In this document: in pieces, positions 12,850-24,425 of the stretch
How positions within the stretch are numbered: the stretch's first letter is position 1
Layout of the letters: every line of letters starts with the position of its first letter
NCBI GenBank assembly: GCA_022578605.1
Contig: MU394052.1
Location: 620,001 to 684,000, forward strand
DNA: 64,000 nt
Source of the DNA: Camillea tinctor
Lineage: Eukaryota; Ascomycota; Sordariomycetes; Xylariales; Xylariaceae
Direction of reading: 5' to 3'
The notes under the pieces: generated by a model
The model's input: the letters and a program-made list of their open reading frames with translations, nothing else
What the model was told of the DNA's origin: nothing
Databases searched by the model: none
Made by a program: the position numbers and the translations under genes

Positions 12850-15800
12850 CTACGCCCCCAACAACGAGAGCCTCTCCAGCCCCGAAATAACCGGGGGCTC
12901 CTGTTTCCTCCAGGCCGCCTCCAGATTCTCCATCAGCACGGCGTCCGCGCCCATGGGTCTCCACTCGCCGGCTGCTTCCTCTCCGGCATCATCGGTCTTC
13001 CTATCCCCAGCGAAGACCTCTTTTATAGCGGCCTTGCAGCCCTCCACCACTTCCGCGGCCAGGGCCTCGAGCCCCCTCGCGCGCTCGGTCATGCCGCGGC
13101 GGGCGAGCGCGAAGACGAGACGCTCGGCGTCGGGGCGCGTGGCCTCGACGCGGTCGACGAGGCGGCGCACGCTGTTGACGAGGTACTCCTCCTCGTAGAC
13201 GGTGCCCTTGCGGCCGCGGGCGCGCTTCTTCTCCTCGCGGCGGCGGTTCTTGCTGGTGGCGCGGGAGACGCCGGTGCCGGCGGTACCGACGCTGCCGGCT
13301 CCTCCTTTGCCGGTGTACCGGGTGAACAGGCTGGCGCTGGTGCTGATGCGCGAAGAGGCAGCAACAGACACATCGTCGGGGATGTCGGCGCCGCCGGCGC
13401 GCTCGCCCTCGTAGAAGCCCAGCGGGTCCTCGGCCGCTTTGCGCCGCAGCTCGAGGATCCGGGGCACCTGCGAGCGCAGCTGCGCTTTGCAGTCGGCGAA
13501 GAACTCGGTGCTGCTGCCGAGCGCGTCGGCGATGCCCGTGTCGATGGCCGTGGAGAGGAGGTCGGCGCGGCCGCGGAGCGTGGCGAGGCGGAGCGCGTCC
13601 GCGAAGAGGTACCCCTTGCAGAGGCAGGGGATGGCGTTCTCGAGGGAGCCGAGGTGGTCGAGGTGGATCGTCGCGGCGGAGGCGTAGTCCTTGGCTTCAT
13701 ACGCTGCGTCCGCAAGGTCTGTGGCCAGATCCGCTAGTGCCTCGGGTGAGAGCGGCGGCGTTTGCTGGTGTGCAGCAAAGAGGCATTCGCGCCAGCATGA
13801 GCTACCGGCAGCGCGGTAACACCTCGTCGCTGCGGCGTAGTCATGGAGGGACTCGTACGTAAGGCCTGCTTCCCGGTAGCGAGATCTAGACTCAAGGTAG
13901 GTTGCATAAAGACCGGTAATGATAGTTAGGTTTGGCTGATCATAGCGGTATAGCTTCAGGGCGGGAGCATATAAGGAGTGCTTCACGGTGTAATCTTGGG
14001 CCTCTTTGTGTGATTGCAGGGTTTGAAGGTGAGCCAGAGCTCTCTCATTTCTGTTCAAATGATCGTCTATAGCGAATTTCCGCCGTAGGTCAGGTAGTTG
14101 GTGCAGATTCTGGATAAATGGAAGGTATTCTCGGGGATCTCTTTGTGACTGCTGCGCGACTAGAAGTGCTAAATCTAAGTGATATAACCCGAGTGCTTCG
14201 TCGTATAGCGTGTTGACATCAGCAAGGAAACAGATATGCTCGACAGCTCTCTCAGCGAGCCGCTCATCTTCCTGCAATAAAGTTGCAACAACTAACAGCC
14301 CATCTTCATAAGCTGGTGGATTCTTGCACACATTGGCCGTGATAATATTCTGCAGAGTACCGTGATCCATGGTCTTGCGCGATCGGAAGTGTGATAGTAC
14401 AGAATCGCAGATCGTGTTGATTTTGGAAACACTCTCAGTCGTGGGTATATCATTCGCCGGTTCTTCGGATGGGTTCAGACCCTGAACGGTTTTAGTATCG
14501 CGATACATAGTCTGTGTAACATCTTCTTCTCTATTTCAGGTTAGATTGTAATAATACGAAGTGATTTGGGTCAATTTACCGTAAAGATGAGAGGAAAAGA
14601 TCTATATGCGCTACATCCTTGAGTTGATCAATGAAAAGCCCAACGTTGGCGAGAAACTGCTGGGGCTTGTGATCATAGAGAATATTCATATCTACGCGCT
14701 GGGTTCGACAATGTGAGAATGCTTTTCCATATTCAAGAGTTTCAATGAGATGTCTTATCCCTGCAACGACCATCGCTCGTGGGAAGATTGTCTCTAGGTT
14801 TCCACGGGGCACCTGAAGGACTAAACTCATATTGGTCGGCATGGCCGTCACCAGTCGTGCCCCTCTCTCGATGCTTCGACATCTCTCGTCCCTTTCAGGA
14901 TCATCCGGGGGTACTTCTAAAGCTAAGGGATATTAGCTAAATGTGAAGGACATACCATGTAATATACCTTACCTTCAACACTAGTCAAGTGGATGAACTT
15001 CACTAGGTGATTTGTAGTCGTAATTATCAAATGAGCCGTTGTGACTAGGAAAGAAGTACAATTCTTAAGCAATAGTCGAGAGTTGGCGTATAAGTGGCCG
15101 TTTCGAGATAATCCTATAGCGATCACATTACCAGCGAGGTCGATGACTTCACAATACGGAAGTTGACTAGCTAGGCGCACTGAGTATAATTCATCCTGCT
15201 CATTAACAACGCTGTGAATCCTGCCTAATCCGTCTTGGGCGAGGACATCTGTAGAAGTAGCTTGGGTCAGGCGGACAAAGCCAAATAGGGAGCCGGCGTA
15301 TAGGCTTGTGCTGGCCAAGAATTCCCCAGTAGATCGGTCAAATTTATGCGAACGTATAGCAGAACTCTCTCCAAAGCAAAGGTAGTGTACAGTGCTGTTT
15401 TCTGTGACTGCAACTTGCTGGGGTATTATGTTGCCATTTATGTCTTCTTTGGCAAAAGCTGTGCTACCAATCTTTGATGGAAGGAGGGAGCGCTGTTGAT
15501 TAGTATTCCATCCGTATACGTCAACTCCATCTTGGTGAAGCACGGCCATAAATGTATTTGCTGGGGAGAAAGCTACATCCACTATGGGAGTGGAAATCTG
15601 AAGCTCAAACATGGCCATGGGAGGTGGCACGTTTGCTGTCCGAAAAGGGGTAATTTTAAGAGTCTTCCCATCGACCACAGCAACTGCACCGTAATCGTAC
15701 GGCGGGGTAAGAGACCCATGGATTACCTCAAATATGTATTCCGAAAGCATGAGCTTACCTATAATACTTTTGTTAGTCTAAGTCTACCGCAGGGTCTCGT

Positions 15801-17026
15801 ATAACATACTAGTAGTGGCGGCGGCGAAGCGCAATGACTTCTCAGGGTGCCATGTAAGATAAGACGGCCGGGTTTGTGTGGGAATTTCTTGCTTTAGATA
15901 CCAGTGGTAATTTCCCATAGTCCAAAGTTGAATCCTATCGTTCAGAATGACCGCAAGAACCGTGGAGTCGGAGTTCCATTTGAGGCCTATCCGGTCCTCT
16001 GCCAAAGTCCTGCCTTGAGGGGCTCTCAGGGAAAACTGGCCATGTCTAAGACCGTTCCTCTCAAAAAATATAACGTCCACACGATCCTCGATACGTTGAA
16101 CTCCTGCTAGAAGATTTCCGGCCGGACGCCAGCTGAGGGCGCCCTCCATGCCGTCGACTGGCTCACTTACGCTGTCGAGGATTCCATCTCGAGAATATAC
16201 GCGAATAACTCTCCGGATACCTGACTCGATCGAGTTCACAGCAACGTATGCACCGTCTCCTCTCCAACTGATAGTGGCTCCCCCATCGTCATTGGAACTT
16301 AACACACCCTCGTCTACCTTTTCCGGTATTGTTGGGTCTCGAAGGGCTTTGGCTCCTTTCCCCTGAAACTGCGTCTCCTTCTTGCCCCAGCCCACGGACA
16401 CGTGCTTTGAGGCTTTGAGGTCCTCTGCGGCCATGGTCATATCCGCAATGCCATCGAAGCTACGACTCATGAAGACCATGGTGTTCACCTTTGTCGTTAT
16501 GGCTAGGAGTTCCTCGTCTGGCGACCAACTTGCTGCCGTTATACCCTCGTCAATGGAACCCATGATCTCGATGTGCACGCCATCCGATGGAGACGAGCCT
16601 TCTGATTCCTGTACAACGACGATATCGCCGCCTTCTAGAACAAGACATGTTGTGAGATTGTCGCTAAAGTGGTGTAGGCTCACCACCCTGTCTACGGCCA
16701 AATCTGGGTTTGGACTAGGGGCATCCCACGAGGCAACCTCTTGACACTCTCTATATATATGCAGTGGTAAGAAAGATACTCTTTATTTTCTTGTATAAGA
16801 GAGCAGCAAAAAAAAAAAACTAAAAAAAAACTTACATATCTACAGAGGATGCCCTCACATGTTCGGAAACCCTCACCAGCTTAATCTGACCGGTTAACTC
16901 GTTTGGACCTATAGTACATAAAACCTCATCTTTGGCCGGGTCCCAACATGATGATGTAATAATCTCGCCCTGGAGACCTGTCGATGAATCCCAGGTGTTG
17001 TACCGGGTATTGCGAAGGTTGCGCAT
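12850..17026 (-). CDS. Elongator complex subunit 1 (Elp1/Iki3), five exons
   Basis: Scaffold subunit of Elongator, which modifies wobble uridines (mcm5/ncm5) in tRNA anticodons. Exons in transcript order are 17026-16836, 16750-15810, 15758-14973, 14916-14580 and 14530-12850. All four junctions keep frame, with donors GTAAGT, GTATGT, GTAAGG and GTAAAT, and the product is 1311 residues, close to the family's usual ~1300-1350. The N-terminus MRNLRNTRY is the Elp1 signature; the first ~750 residues look like the paired WD40 propellers, with a PPYDYGAVAVVDG segment near their end. The remainder is helical and TPR-like. A highly basic patch at about 1179-1195 (KNRRREEKKRARGRKG) followed by TVYEEEYLV is the conserved tRNA-binding/nuclear-localisation region. 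It diverges from the DUF3984-like gene and converges with uL24m. Codon use becomes GC-rich in the last third. Confidence 0.95.
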
Positions 17027-17801
17027 CGTGTATGTATGATAGCAGACCTAATATATTTCCATGCAGAAGATATCATGTAAGTATAAGGTAGCTAACTTGA
17101 CTAAAGGTAGTCCTGTACATCTTACATGTAGGGTTAAACATGATAGAAAGACCGTGCGATCAAACTTTTCTCCAGGTTTTTAATACTGTATTCTAGCTTA
17201 TTCAATTATGTACCTTCGTACTCCGTACTTTACACTATGTAGCTACTATGTAGGTACTAAGGTAGTACTGTAACGAACTGTACCTACATAGTAGGTACTA
17301 TGTATTCAATTGAATTATTCGCTTTGGTTAGTTGATTGGCTAGACTCCTCCCAACTTCCCCCCCAAACTCTCCCGTCCATCTACCTAACCTACCTAACCT
17401 AGCGGCCTGACCTGTGATGCTGCCTTTTCTGCTCCGGCTGACCTATCTACGTTACCTCGGGACTCCACAAATAGCCAAGCTCTCACAAGCTTCGCTAATC
17501 ACGTCTAGATCTGCGAACCGTCTCCATCGAGATTCTGTTCAAACTCTCCATTCTTCAGACATCAGGGTTGGGTGGATTCTATACCTTATCTAACTTCCTA
17601 AACCTTAAAAAACTTGTGGTGCCATCATCTCACGATTCTCTACACTGCATATCTACTTAGAAAACCCCTGTCGCTCTCTTCTCTCTCTCTCGCTTCGTTC
17701 TGTCCCAGATTCTACTTGCCAATTGACGTCGCGTTCTCGTGTTAGCCATTCCAGTCACCGCCCCCTCCATACCGCTTGGCATCCCAACAATTTTTTCCAT
17801 C
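17027..17801. promoter_or_regulatory. Shared upstream region between Elp1 and the DUF3984-like gene
   Basis: 775 bp separate the two divergent start codons, so this stretch must hold both promoters. It contains a perfect 15-bp inverted repeat (17243-17257 with 17280-17294, 22-bp loop), an inverted CCAAT (GATTGG near 17333), tandem CTACCTAACCTACCTAACC at about 17380-17400, and a pyrimidine-rich tract (about 17640-17705) just before the + strand start, typical of an initiation region. No motif can be assigned to a regulator with confidence. Confidence 0.45.
17243..17294. repeat. Perfect 15-bp inverted repeat, 22-bp loop
   Basis: CTACTATGTAGGTAC at 17243-17257 is the exact reverse complement of 17280-17294. 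It lies about 220 bp upstream of the Elp1 start and 510 bp upstream of the DUF3984-like start. The arms contain the GTAGGTAC word that is dispersed in many spacers of this window, so it may be a chance pairing of two copies of a common repeat rather than a cis element. Confidence 0.7.
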
Positions 17802-18896
17802 ATGGACGTCGCCTACAAACAGCATGCTAACCAAGCTCGACGAAAGAACCGTTCATCTACTAATCTCAACCATCTCTCCCTTGCCCCCCTAACGTCCAAG
17901 TTGCCCCTGACCGACCCCGAACACCTACCTGATTTTATCGATTCGCCGCTCCAATACAATGTGTCCTACCTTCAGGGCAAGTCTGCCCCGACTACCCCTC
18001 GACTGCTCCAGTCCCCGTCGAGAACCCGTGGTAACTCACCTCGTCGACGGTCGTCTATGTCCGAGACCTCTGCTCTTGTCCTCCCTAAGAGCAAGTCTAC
18101 GACCCATCTGTCCATGCCGGGCCGCCGGCAAAAGGGACAGGGAGTCCCGTCACCTCTCCTGAGGCGTCGGAAGGACGAGATCGAACCGAGTGATAGCGAT
18201 TGGATGCTTCGGACCGGGGCACTAATAAGTTCGGAGGCGCGCGAGTCCAAGGGTCAGGCCTGGCTAGTTTCTAGGGCTAGTTCGACCAGTCTCGGTGGCA
18301 TACGCAATACCGAAGAAGAGGCGTACGAGCGGGAGCTCGCTAGAGAGAAAGAGCTTGCCAGTCGCCGAAGTAGCCGCCGGGGTAGCATGACGGGTTTTGA
18401 GGAAGATTTGCTTCCGCCGGGTAGTCGATACGGAAGCCGTTCACACAGTAGGGTGGGTACTAGGAGCCGGGCAAGGACACCGCAAGAGCGCCACGCACAA
18501 GAGGGCTACTTCAGCCAAGAGTTAGCAGTAGAGGAACATATACCAGGTCCGGATTTCGTGAGTCTCGATGAAAAGCTTGAATCTGTTGAATTCGACACAA
18601 GCCAGGCCGACGAGGCCACCGTCCGGAGGCTAGTGTATAGGCGAAGTGGCGGCGTGGGATCATGGATGTGGTCTCTCTTTTCCGTCAATGAAAATGATGA
18701 GGACTCGGATGACGCCGATGGCGACATGACAGATGGTGAGACGGAAAGCCAACCTCCCCGGAGTGCGAGCACGTTGGATTTTGAAACTCTGCCGGGCATC
18801 ACAGAAGATCGGATCCCCCCTCCCAAAGAAGAGGATGGGAATAGCTGGCAAGATGCCGCATGGCTGCTTAGCGTGGCATCCAGAGTGTTGCTATGA
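17802..18896 (+). CDS. DUF3984-like fungal protein of unknown function
   Basis: Single-exon frame of 364 residues from the ATG at 17802. The frame is open upstream to 17739, but only a GTG lies there, and MDVAYKQHANQARRKNR followed by SSTNLNHLSLAPLTSKLPL is the start I associate with this ascomycete-specific family. The protein is basic and Ser/Arg-rich in its middle (many RRRSS and SRSHSR-like clusters, likely phosphorylated and disordered). It has SPLLRRRKDEIEPSDSDWMLRTGALISSE-type and AWLVSRASSTSL segments, an acidic stretch near residues 290-310, and a hydrophobic C-terminus (WLLSVASRVLL). The family assignment is from memory; the function is unknown. It is divergent from Elp1. Confidence 0.82.
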   Translation: MDVAYKQHANQARRKNRSSTNLNHLSLAPLTSKLPLTDPEHLPDFIDSPLQYNVSYLQGKSAPTTPRLLQSPSRTRGNSPRRRSSMSETSALVLPKSKSTTHLSMPGRRQKGQGVPSPLLRRRKDEIEPSDSDWMLRTGALISSEARESKGQAWLVSRASSTSLGGIRNTEEEAYERELAREKELASRRSSRRGSMTGFEEDLLPPGSRYGSRSHSRVGTRSRARTPQERHAQEGYFSQELAVEEHIPGPDFVSLDEKLESVEFDTSQADEATVRRLVYRRSGGVGSWMWSLFSVNENDEDSDDADGDMTDGETESQPPRSASTLDFETLPGITEDRIPPPKEEDGNSWQDAAWLLSVASRVLL

Positions 18897-20334
18897 AATC
18901 TCGAGGCCAGAGCATATTTTCATGGTCGACTGTTACAAGAACTTATGGTGCTGACTGGAAGCAAGCTCGGGGCTTTAAGTGCTAATTCTGGTATATTACT
19001 TTTACGCGCGGGTCTGGTACAGCGAGTATGTTACAAGTCCTCGACGGGTTGGTCGTGGCTTTAAAGACTGCTGTGATGTGCTATCACAGAATAATGTGTG
19101 TTTGGGGTGTGTACACTTGGGCCATGGGTAATTTGCTCAGAAACACGGAGCAACCCCTAAAATTCAAATCCTTTTCGTTGATTAGCTGTGACACACATGC
19201 GACTGCCCATCGCCAGTAGACTAAGTTGTAAGCCCCGGAAGACGGGTTGGTCAGCCCAATAAGCGGGAGAAAGGTATTTAAATGAGGCCTGAGGACCTGG
19301 GGATCTTATTGCTTACTCAACCCAACAAGGCCAGAATCTCTTGGTATCCGTATCTTTGGTGTAATGTAGTATACAACTAACGGATGTGTCTATGTTTAGC
19401 ACTGTGCGGCGGGGAGCTCCATGAGGGAGTTAGTGACCCAACCCCATTGACAGATTGGTTGACCAACAGGATTCAACTAATGTCGAGAATAGAAAAACAG
19501 GTTTTGGAATTATGGGTGTATATTCGTGGCAGGTGTCTTCTTGTTCCCTTAGGGGTCGTTGTGACTACAGGCCCCCATAGGTGCTGATTTACGATTATGA
19601 TAAGTTTTGTTTCTTTTCAAAGCCCGACGCCCGGAAACACAGTACCTACCCGATCGGGAAATAGAGCCAAAGGGAAGTCATACCGAAATGAGGAAGCCGA
19701 CCTGATGCTAATGGTACTGATAGTGTCTCGGGATAGTCTACATCTACTGTACCCTCGACAGCAAGTGGGGGGTTGAGTATGGCGTCCATAGGGTCGAGAA
19801 TGCGAGGCTGAAATTGTCCTAGTGTGATGATCCTTGGTCTGGTCTGGTCTGCTGCTCAAGCAATGTGCCCCGGGTTAGGTACATATCCCAAATGCATAAG
19901 TTGCTTCTGCATTCCGAATCACACTAGGACAGGTCAGGTCAAAGCGGGCCACCAAAGTTGGGACGATAGCCTCGACAGCCTAATAGCCAGCTAGAACAAT
20001 GAGAATATGCCTAGCTAGCCTTGTGCGCGGGGAAGCCCTTGAGGCGTTTTTGTATCAATTGACTTGGAGATGCCGAGTGCCGGCCGATGTAGAGTTGAAC
20101 AGCCTAGAGTAGAGCAAGGGAGGGATAATGCCAATGCCAATACCCCCATGTCCTCGAATCACACCATAAAGTTGCACATGAAAATGCACATCATGATTCG
20201 GCATTGGACAATGTTTAAATGATAATAATGACCGAGAAAAATAAAAAGGAGACTTAAATGGGCTGAACGGTATCTTGACCTCCGGGCTCCCGCTCTAACG
20301 ATAGGTAGTGAGTACATAAGACTAGGACAACTTA

Positions 20335-20358
20335 CCAGACAGCCAGACAGCCAGACAG

Positions 20359-20392
<34 letters not shown>
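20335..20392. repeat. Compound tandem repeat: (CCAGACAG)3 then (AG)16
   Basis: Three 8-bp CCAGACAG units (20335-20358, partial fourth to 20360) run directly into an uninterrupted AG dinucleotide tract (20361-20392). It is a simple-sequence locus in a gene-poor spacer, likely length-polymorphic. Confidence 0.9.
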
Positions 20393-20395
<3 letters not shown>

Positions 20396-20898
20396 GGGAG
20401 AGGGAAAGGGAGAGAGAGGGGTTATCCATCATCCCTGATCATTATGTATCCCCGGGAACATGGGTGCTGTTCATCCGCAACGGGCCAACTGAGGGAACTT
20501 GAAGCACTGCTGTTGTGCTTCTGTGCTGGTGCTGTTGTGGCACGTCACATAAGGACTCGGAACCCATTTCATGCCAAGGGTAGTAGCAGTGACGTCGGCC
20601 ACCACCATGTAACCTATATAGAATTCCGCTAGAAAACCTACTGTTGTGATACCAACAACATCAATAACACCAACCAAACACCGAAGAATAAAAAGTACCA
20701 GGTTCATATCTTAGGTACTCCGTTTGGGTGACAGTGAAAGTAAATCTCAAGGTTGACGAGCACCTAGGTAAATATGTACTGTAGGTATTTACTGTAGGCA
20801 TTCACGATATTTTAAGGAGGGGTAGAGTGGAGGAGGGAGAGGGGGGCTAAATTTCGCTCGTTGCCCCTCATCTGGTGGAAATACTGAGTCTTGGCAAA

Positions 20899-20904
<6 letters not shown>

Positions 20905-20957
<53 letters not shown>
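20905..20957. repeat. (TG)26 microsatellite
   Basis: Uninterrupted TG dinucleotide tract of about 53 bp, flanked on the left by TATA and on the right by ATGTGTGCC and TACCTACTTACG words. Simple-sequence repeat in a spacer. Confidence 0.95.
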
Positions 20958-20964
<7 letters not shown>

Positions 20965-23580
20965 CCTACCTACTTACGTATATGTATGTAGGATCGGACA
21001 TAGGGGTATGTGATGGTAATGGTTGGCTGGACCGCGGTCCTCTTTATTCACTCGAATCTGTCGATCCGAGATACTAAATTCTGGAGGTCCCTGCATTCGC
21101 GCGTGGCTACAGCTGAACACACGAGGGCTGGATCCCGAGGTCTCTAGGTTTCTAGGTCCTCTAGGCTAGGTTGCTAGGTCGTGCTTATTTGGTCAAAATG
21201 TAGTATTTTTATCATGCTTTCTTTCGTCACTTCGCTTCCGCCGTAGCATCAGCCAGTTGCATGAGTCGCACCAAGCTGAAATGCTGTGAGGGCTACAGTA
21301 ATCGTACAGTGGACCTAGACTGTTGAATCAGCTTGGTGGGACTTGGGATGTGGTCTAAGAGTTCGAGTGTGACGGAAGGACACAAGCGTGCTACGGTATA
21401 AGCATTTCCCTTGTCGATCACAGAAGATTCGGGCGGCCCCTTGCACTGAGAAGTGGAAGGGTGTGCGACACGATTCTGTTCGAGCCCTCTTGCCTTCCCG
21501 CACCTTCCCTATAACTGCTGACGAGGATCAGATCTCGGCCTCCATGGAAGCCATAACGTGAGTCGGACAAAGGGTAGATCACGAAGTGGGGTGGCGAAGG
21601 CTGGTTGCAGCCAGCAGTATAGAGTACGGATGGAATGAATAATGCCAAAAAAAAAAAAGGCTGTGTTGTAGGTATGTATATGTATATGTGGTGTGATGAG
21701 GAGGGAAAAAAACAAAAACAAAGATGTTCTAGAAAAGCCTTTATGCCATAGATAAATGGTTGAAAGGATCTCACTACATCTGGGGATGGTTCTACCAGCG
21801 ATTGGTGTGGTACAACATGTGATATTATAATAGATGTATGTAGGGTGAGAGTGTGTGTAAGTGTAAGTGACTGAGTGTATATGTATGTGTACATATGTAG
21901 GCACTATGTACATAGACATAGACATACATAGACATACACGAGTAAGTCTATCTTTCCTATACATCCATGGATGTGGATTCCAGCCCACCAGCCTACCTGA
22001 TCAACATCTATACTACGTACAAATCTACCTGACCTGCCTACAAATGGCTAATCTCAGGTACGTCGTTTAGACGTTAGCAGGTATACGTAGATGGAATGTG
22101 GTACAGAGGAAATGTCCTAGGTTAGAATAATACTACCTACTACCTAGACATACTATATGTAAAGCTGTAAAGTGGTCATAGTCATGGATGGCAATGTGGA
22201 AGTGCGTCACTGGGGAAAGCCCCACGTACTTGCTTCTTTGCTTCATTTTTTACCTAAACTAGCACGCTAGGAAGGGAGAGAATGTACCGCGTGTACGTTG
22301 GTGGCTTGCTAGCCTGGGTGGTAGTGGTACTGGTATTGTCATACCTAGTAGCAAATGGTGGTGGTAGTACATGTCTATAAGTACTTAGTAATGCATTTGG
22401 CGTATGGTTCATAGGTAAGTGTACAGGACAGTAGTAAAGCTATAGGTACTATATGGATGTATTGTACATACATATTATATAGTATGTAATTGTTAGCATG
22501 TATGCATGAGGAAATTGCCCCGCTTTCTCAAGTTTCGATGAGAGAAAGATGAAAGATGGTTGATCTCTGTCGTCAGAGTGGCCACTGACTTGATGAGCCT
22601 TTTTTTTTAAGTACAATGCCCAAGTTAGGCATTTGGATCTATCTTTGCCCTAATTAAAAAAAATCTTTATTGGTATCGACTTAAGAGACAACTTCCTACA
22701 TCTAGAACATTACCTAGACAAAACCAGCTGCACATATAATCCACCTCGTGGGAACAAAAGGCCCGTCTATTATTCGAAGGCGGTTGGGTTTGTTAGTTGC
22801 CGAACCCGCATGTTCTTATTGCCTACTAGTTCCGTCACCCGTCTTTTCCATCAGTGATGCCATCTTCCTTCGGACCCTTGCAGTGACGGGTGAGAACCAC
22901 GAACAGGATCTTCTTTTTTCATTCTTTTCTTTTTTTTTTCCTTTTTTTTTTCCCTTGTTCCCTTTTTGTCTTTTTTCTTTTCTCTCTCTTCCCCCTCCTG
23001 TACTTGTCGTCTTCTCTTTTTCCTTTTTTTATGAACTAACCACCTCTATCTATCTATCTAAGCCCACCTAACCCACCTAACACTCACTATCACTACCCAT
23101 TACCAGCTACCACCAAACTAAAAATCCATTATCTACTACACACACCTGACTTTCCTACTTACTACCACTACCATTACCACTACTATTAATACTATTAATA
23201 CTCATTACAACATACACTTACATACACTAGACAAATAGCTGTAAATATTTCACCACTCCAGCTCCAGTATTTTATTTGCACTAACCTACTTACATGTAGG
23301 CGCCAGCAACAACAACAACAAGCAAAGACACTGTGCATGAGCGGCCCCATCAGCCATCACCCACCACGACCACCCACCATCCATCCAATCCAGCCCGTCA
23401 CCACCACCACCACCGCTTGCTACCGATAGACCCCACCTAAAGCCAAAAAAGCTCCTCTTCCATCATTGCTAGAGTTCTTTAAAGCCGCCGCGCATTTTAA
23501 ATCTGCCCACACGACCCTCCTCCTAGTAATATCTAAGGCTGTACCTCATCTCCTTTTTGCTGTCACCACCTTTGCGACAC

Positions 23581-23693
23581 GTAAGTTTAACCCTTTTTAT
23601 TTCCTCACATGCCACAAGTGCCCACCTCGACCTCCTAAAACTCTCTTTGCCCTTCGTCCCACTGCTGACGTCGGACCTTTTTTTTCCTGCTAG
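23581..23693 (+). other. Putative leader intron of the phosphotransfer gene
   Basis: GTAAGT at 23581 and a pyrimidine-rich TTTTTTTTCCTGCTAG acceptor ending at 23693, 30 bp upstream of the ATG at 23724. Such 5' UTR introns are common in ascomycetes. This rests on splice signals only. Confidence 0.45.
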
Positions 23694-23723
23694 TATCTTC
23701 CCGCACCCAGAGCCAGGACCACC

Positions 23724-24425
23724 ATGGCTGCCAGTGACCAGGTAGGTTACCACAAAAAAAATCCTTCTGATCTTCATCCCGTTTCGATTCATGGCCTGTT
23801 CTAGAGACTGACATTCTGACTCTCGTCTCTTTGCTCCTCAAAGAATGACGACAGTCATGACTCCAGCAACATGCCCGACTTGGGGGAGGCTGTTGATACC
23901 GTTACCTTTGGTCAGATCCTAGAGATGGACGATAGCGAGGACGACCGTGAATTCAGCAAGTCCATTGTATTCGGTTTCTTCGAACAGGCCGAGGAGACTT
24001 TCGAGAAAATGGACAAGGCACTGTAAGTTACGCAGACACGGGTTGCTTCTGTCGCCCGTCGCCCCCTCACCACAATCGCGAGGCGCTGTCGCCTCCCCTC
24101 ATTTCGACAACAAGAATCTTGGCTCGATCGTCCACCCAGATCGTGGAAGGCTGATATATCCCGCTTGCCTAGGGAAACCAAGAACCTTGACGAGCTCTAC
24201 CGATTAGGACACTTCCTCAAGGGTTCTTCGGCGACGCTTGGTCTGACCAAGGTCAAGGATAGTTGTGAGAAGATCCAGCGCTACGGGAAGAAGGAGAACG
24301 TCGATGGTACGCCCGAAGAAGACGAGGCTCTCTGTCTGACTCGAATCACGGAAACTCTTAAGACGGTCAAGGCAGAGTACGCCGACGTAGAAGCGACGCT
24401 CAAAGAGTTCTTTAAATCCCCTTAG
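23724..24425 (+). CDS. Histidine phosphotransfer (HPt) protein, Ypd1 type
   Basis: Relays phosphate from hybrid histidine kinases to the response regulators Ssk1 and Skn7 (osmotic and oxidative stress, HOG pathway). Exons are 23724-23741, 23844-24022 and 24173-24425; all junctions keep frame, giving 149 residues, the usual size. The HPt four-helix signature is clear: FGFFEQAEETFEKMDKAL (a helix before the active site), then LYRLGHFLKGSSATLGL with the phospho-accepting His at residue 79, then LTKVKDSCEKIQRYG. The first exon encodes only six residues (MAASDQ), so the start is placed by the donor GTAGGT and by a good context (GACCACCATGG). The N-terminal 30 residues are acidic and Ser-rich. A long pyrimidine-rich leader precedes it. 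Identity is strong because the family is normally single-copy in ascomycetes. Confidence 0.94.

Larger units (their letters stand above)
18897..23723. other. Large gene-poor spacer with microsatellites and a long leader at its right end
   Basis: About 4.8 kb with no supported gene. It contains an 8-bp tandem repeat at 20335-20360, an AG run at 20361-20392, a TG run at 20905-20957, and many TACCTA-type words (for example 22120-22150). From about 22910 to 23720 the + strand becomes strongly pyrimidine-rich (T and C runs at 22914-23030, CCACCA repeats around 23399-23415), which I read as promoter and leader of the phosphotransfer gene at 23724. A probable leader intron runs 23581-23693 (GTAAGT donor, TAG acceptor, branch-like CTGCTGAC near 23672). 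Confidence 0.5.

Noticed and set aside
13089..13715. 208-codon - strand frame rich in Ser, Ala, Pro and Arg
   Set aside because: It is an out-of-frame shadow of the GC-rich last exon of Elongator subunit 1; composition reflects GC-rich codons and there is no motif.
22748..23071. 107-codon + strand frame, Phe/Pro/Ser-rich
   Set aside because: Produced by T- and C-runs in the leader of the HPt gene; low complexity and no splice partners.
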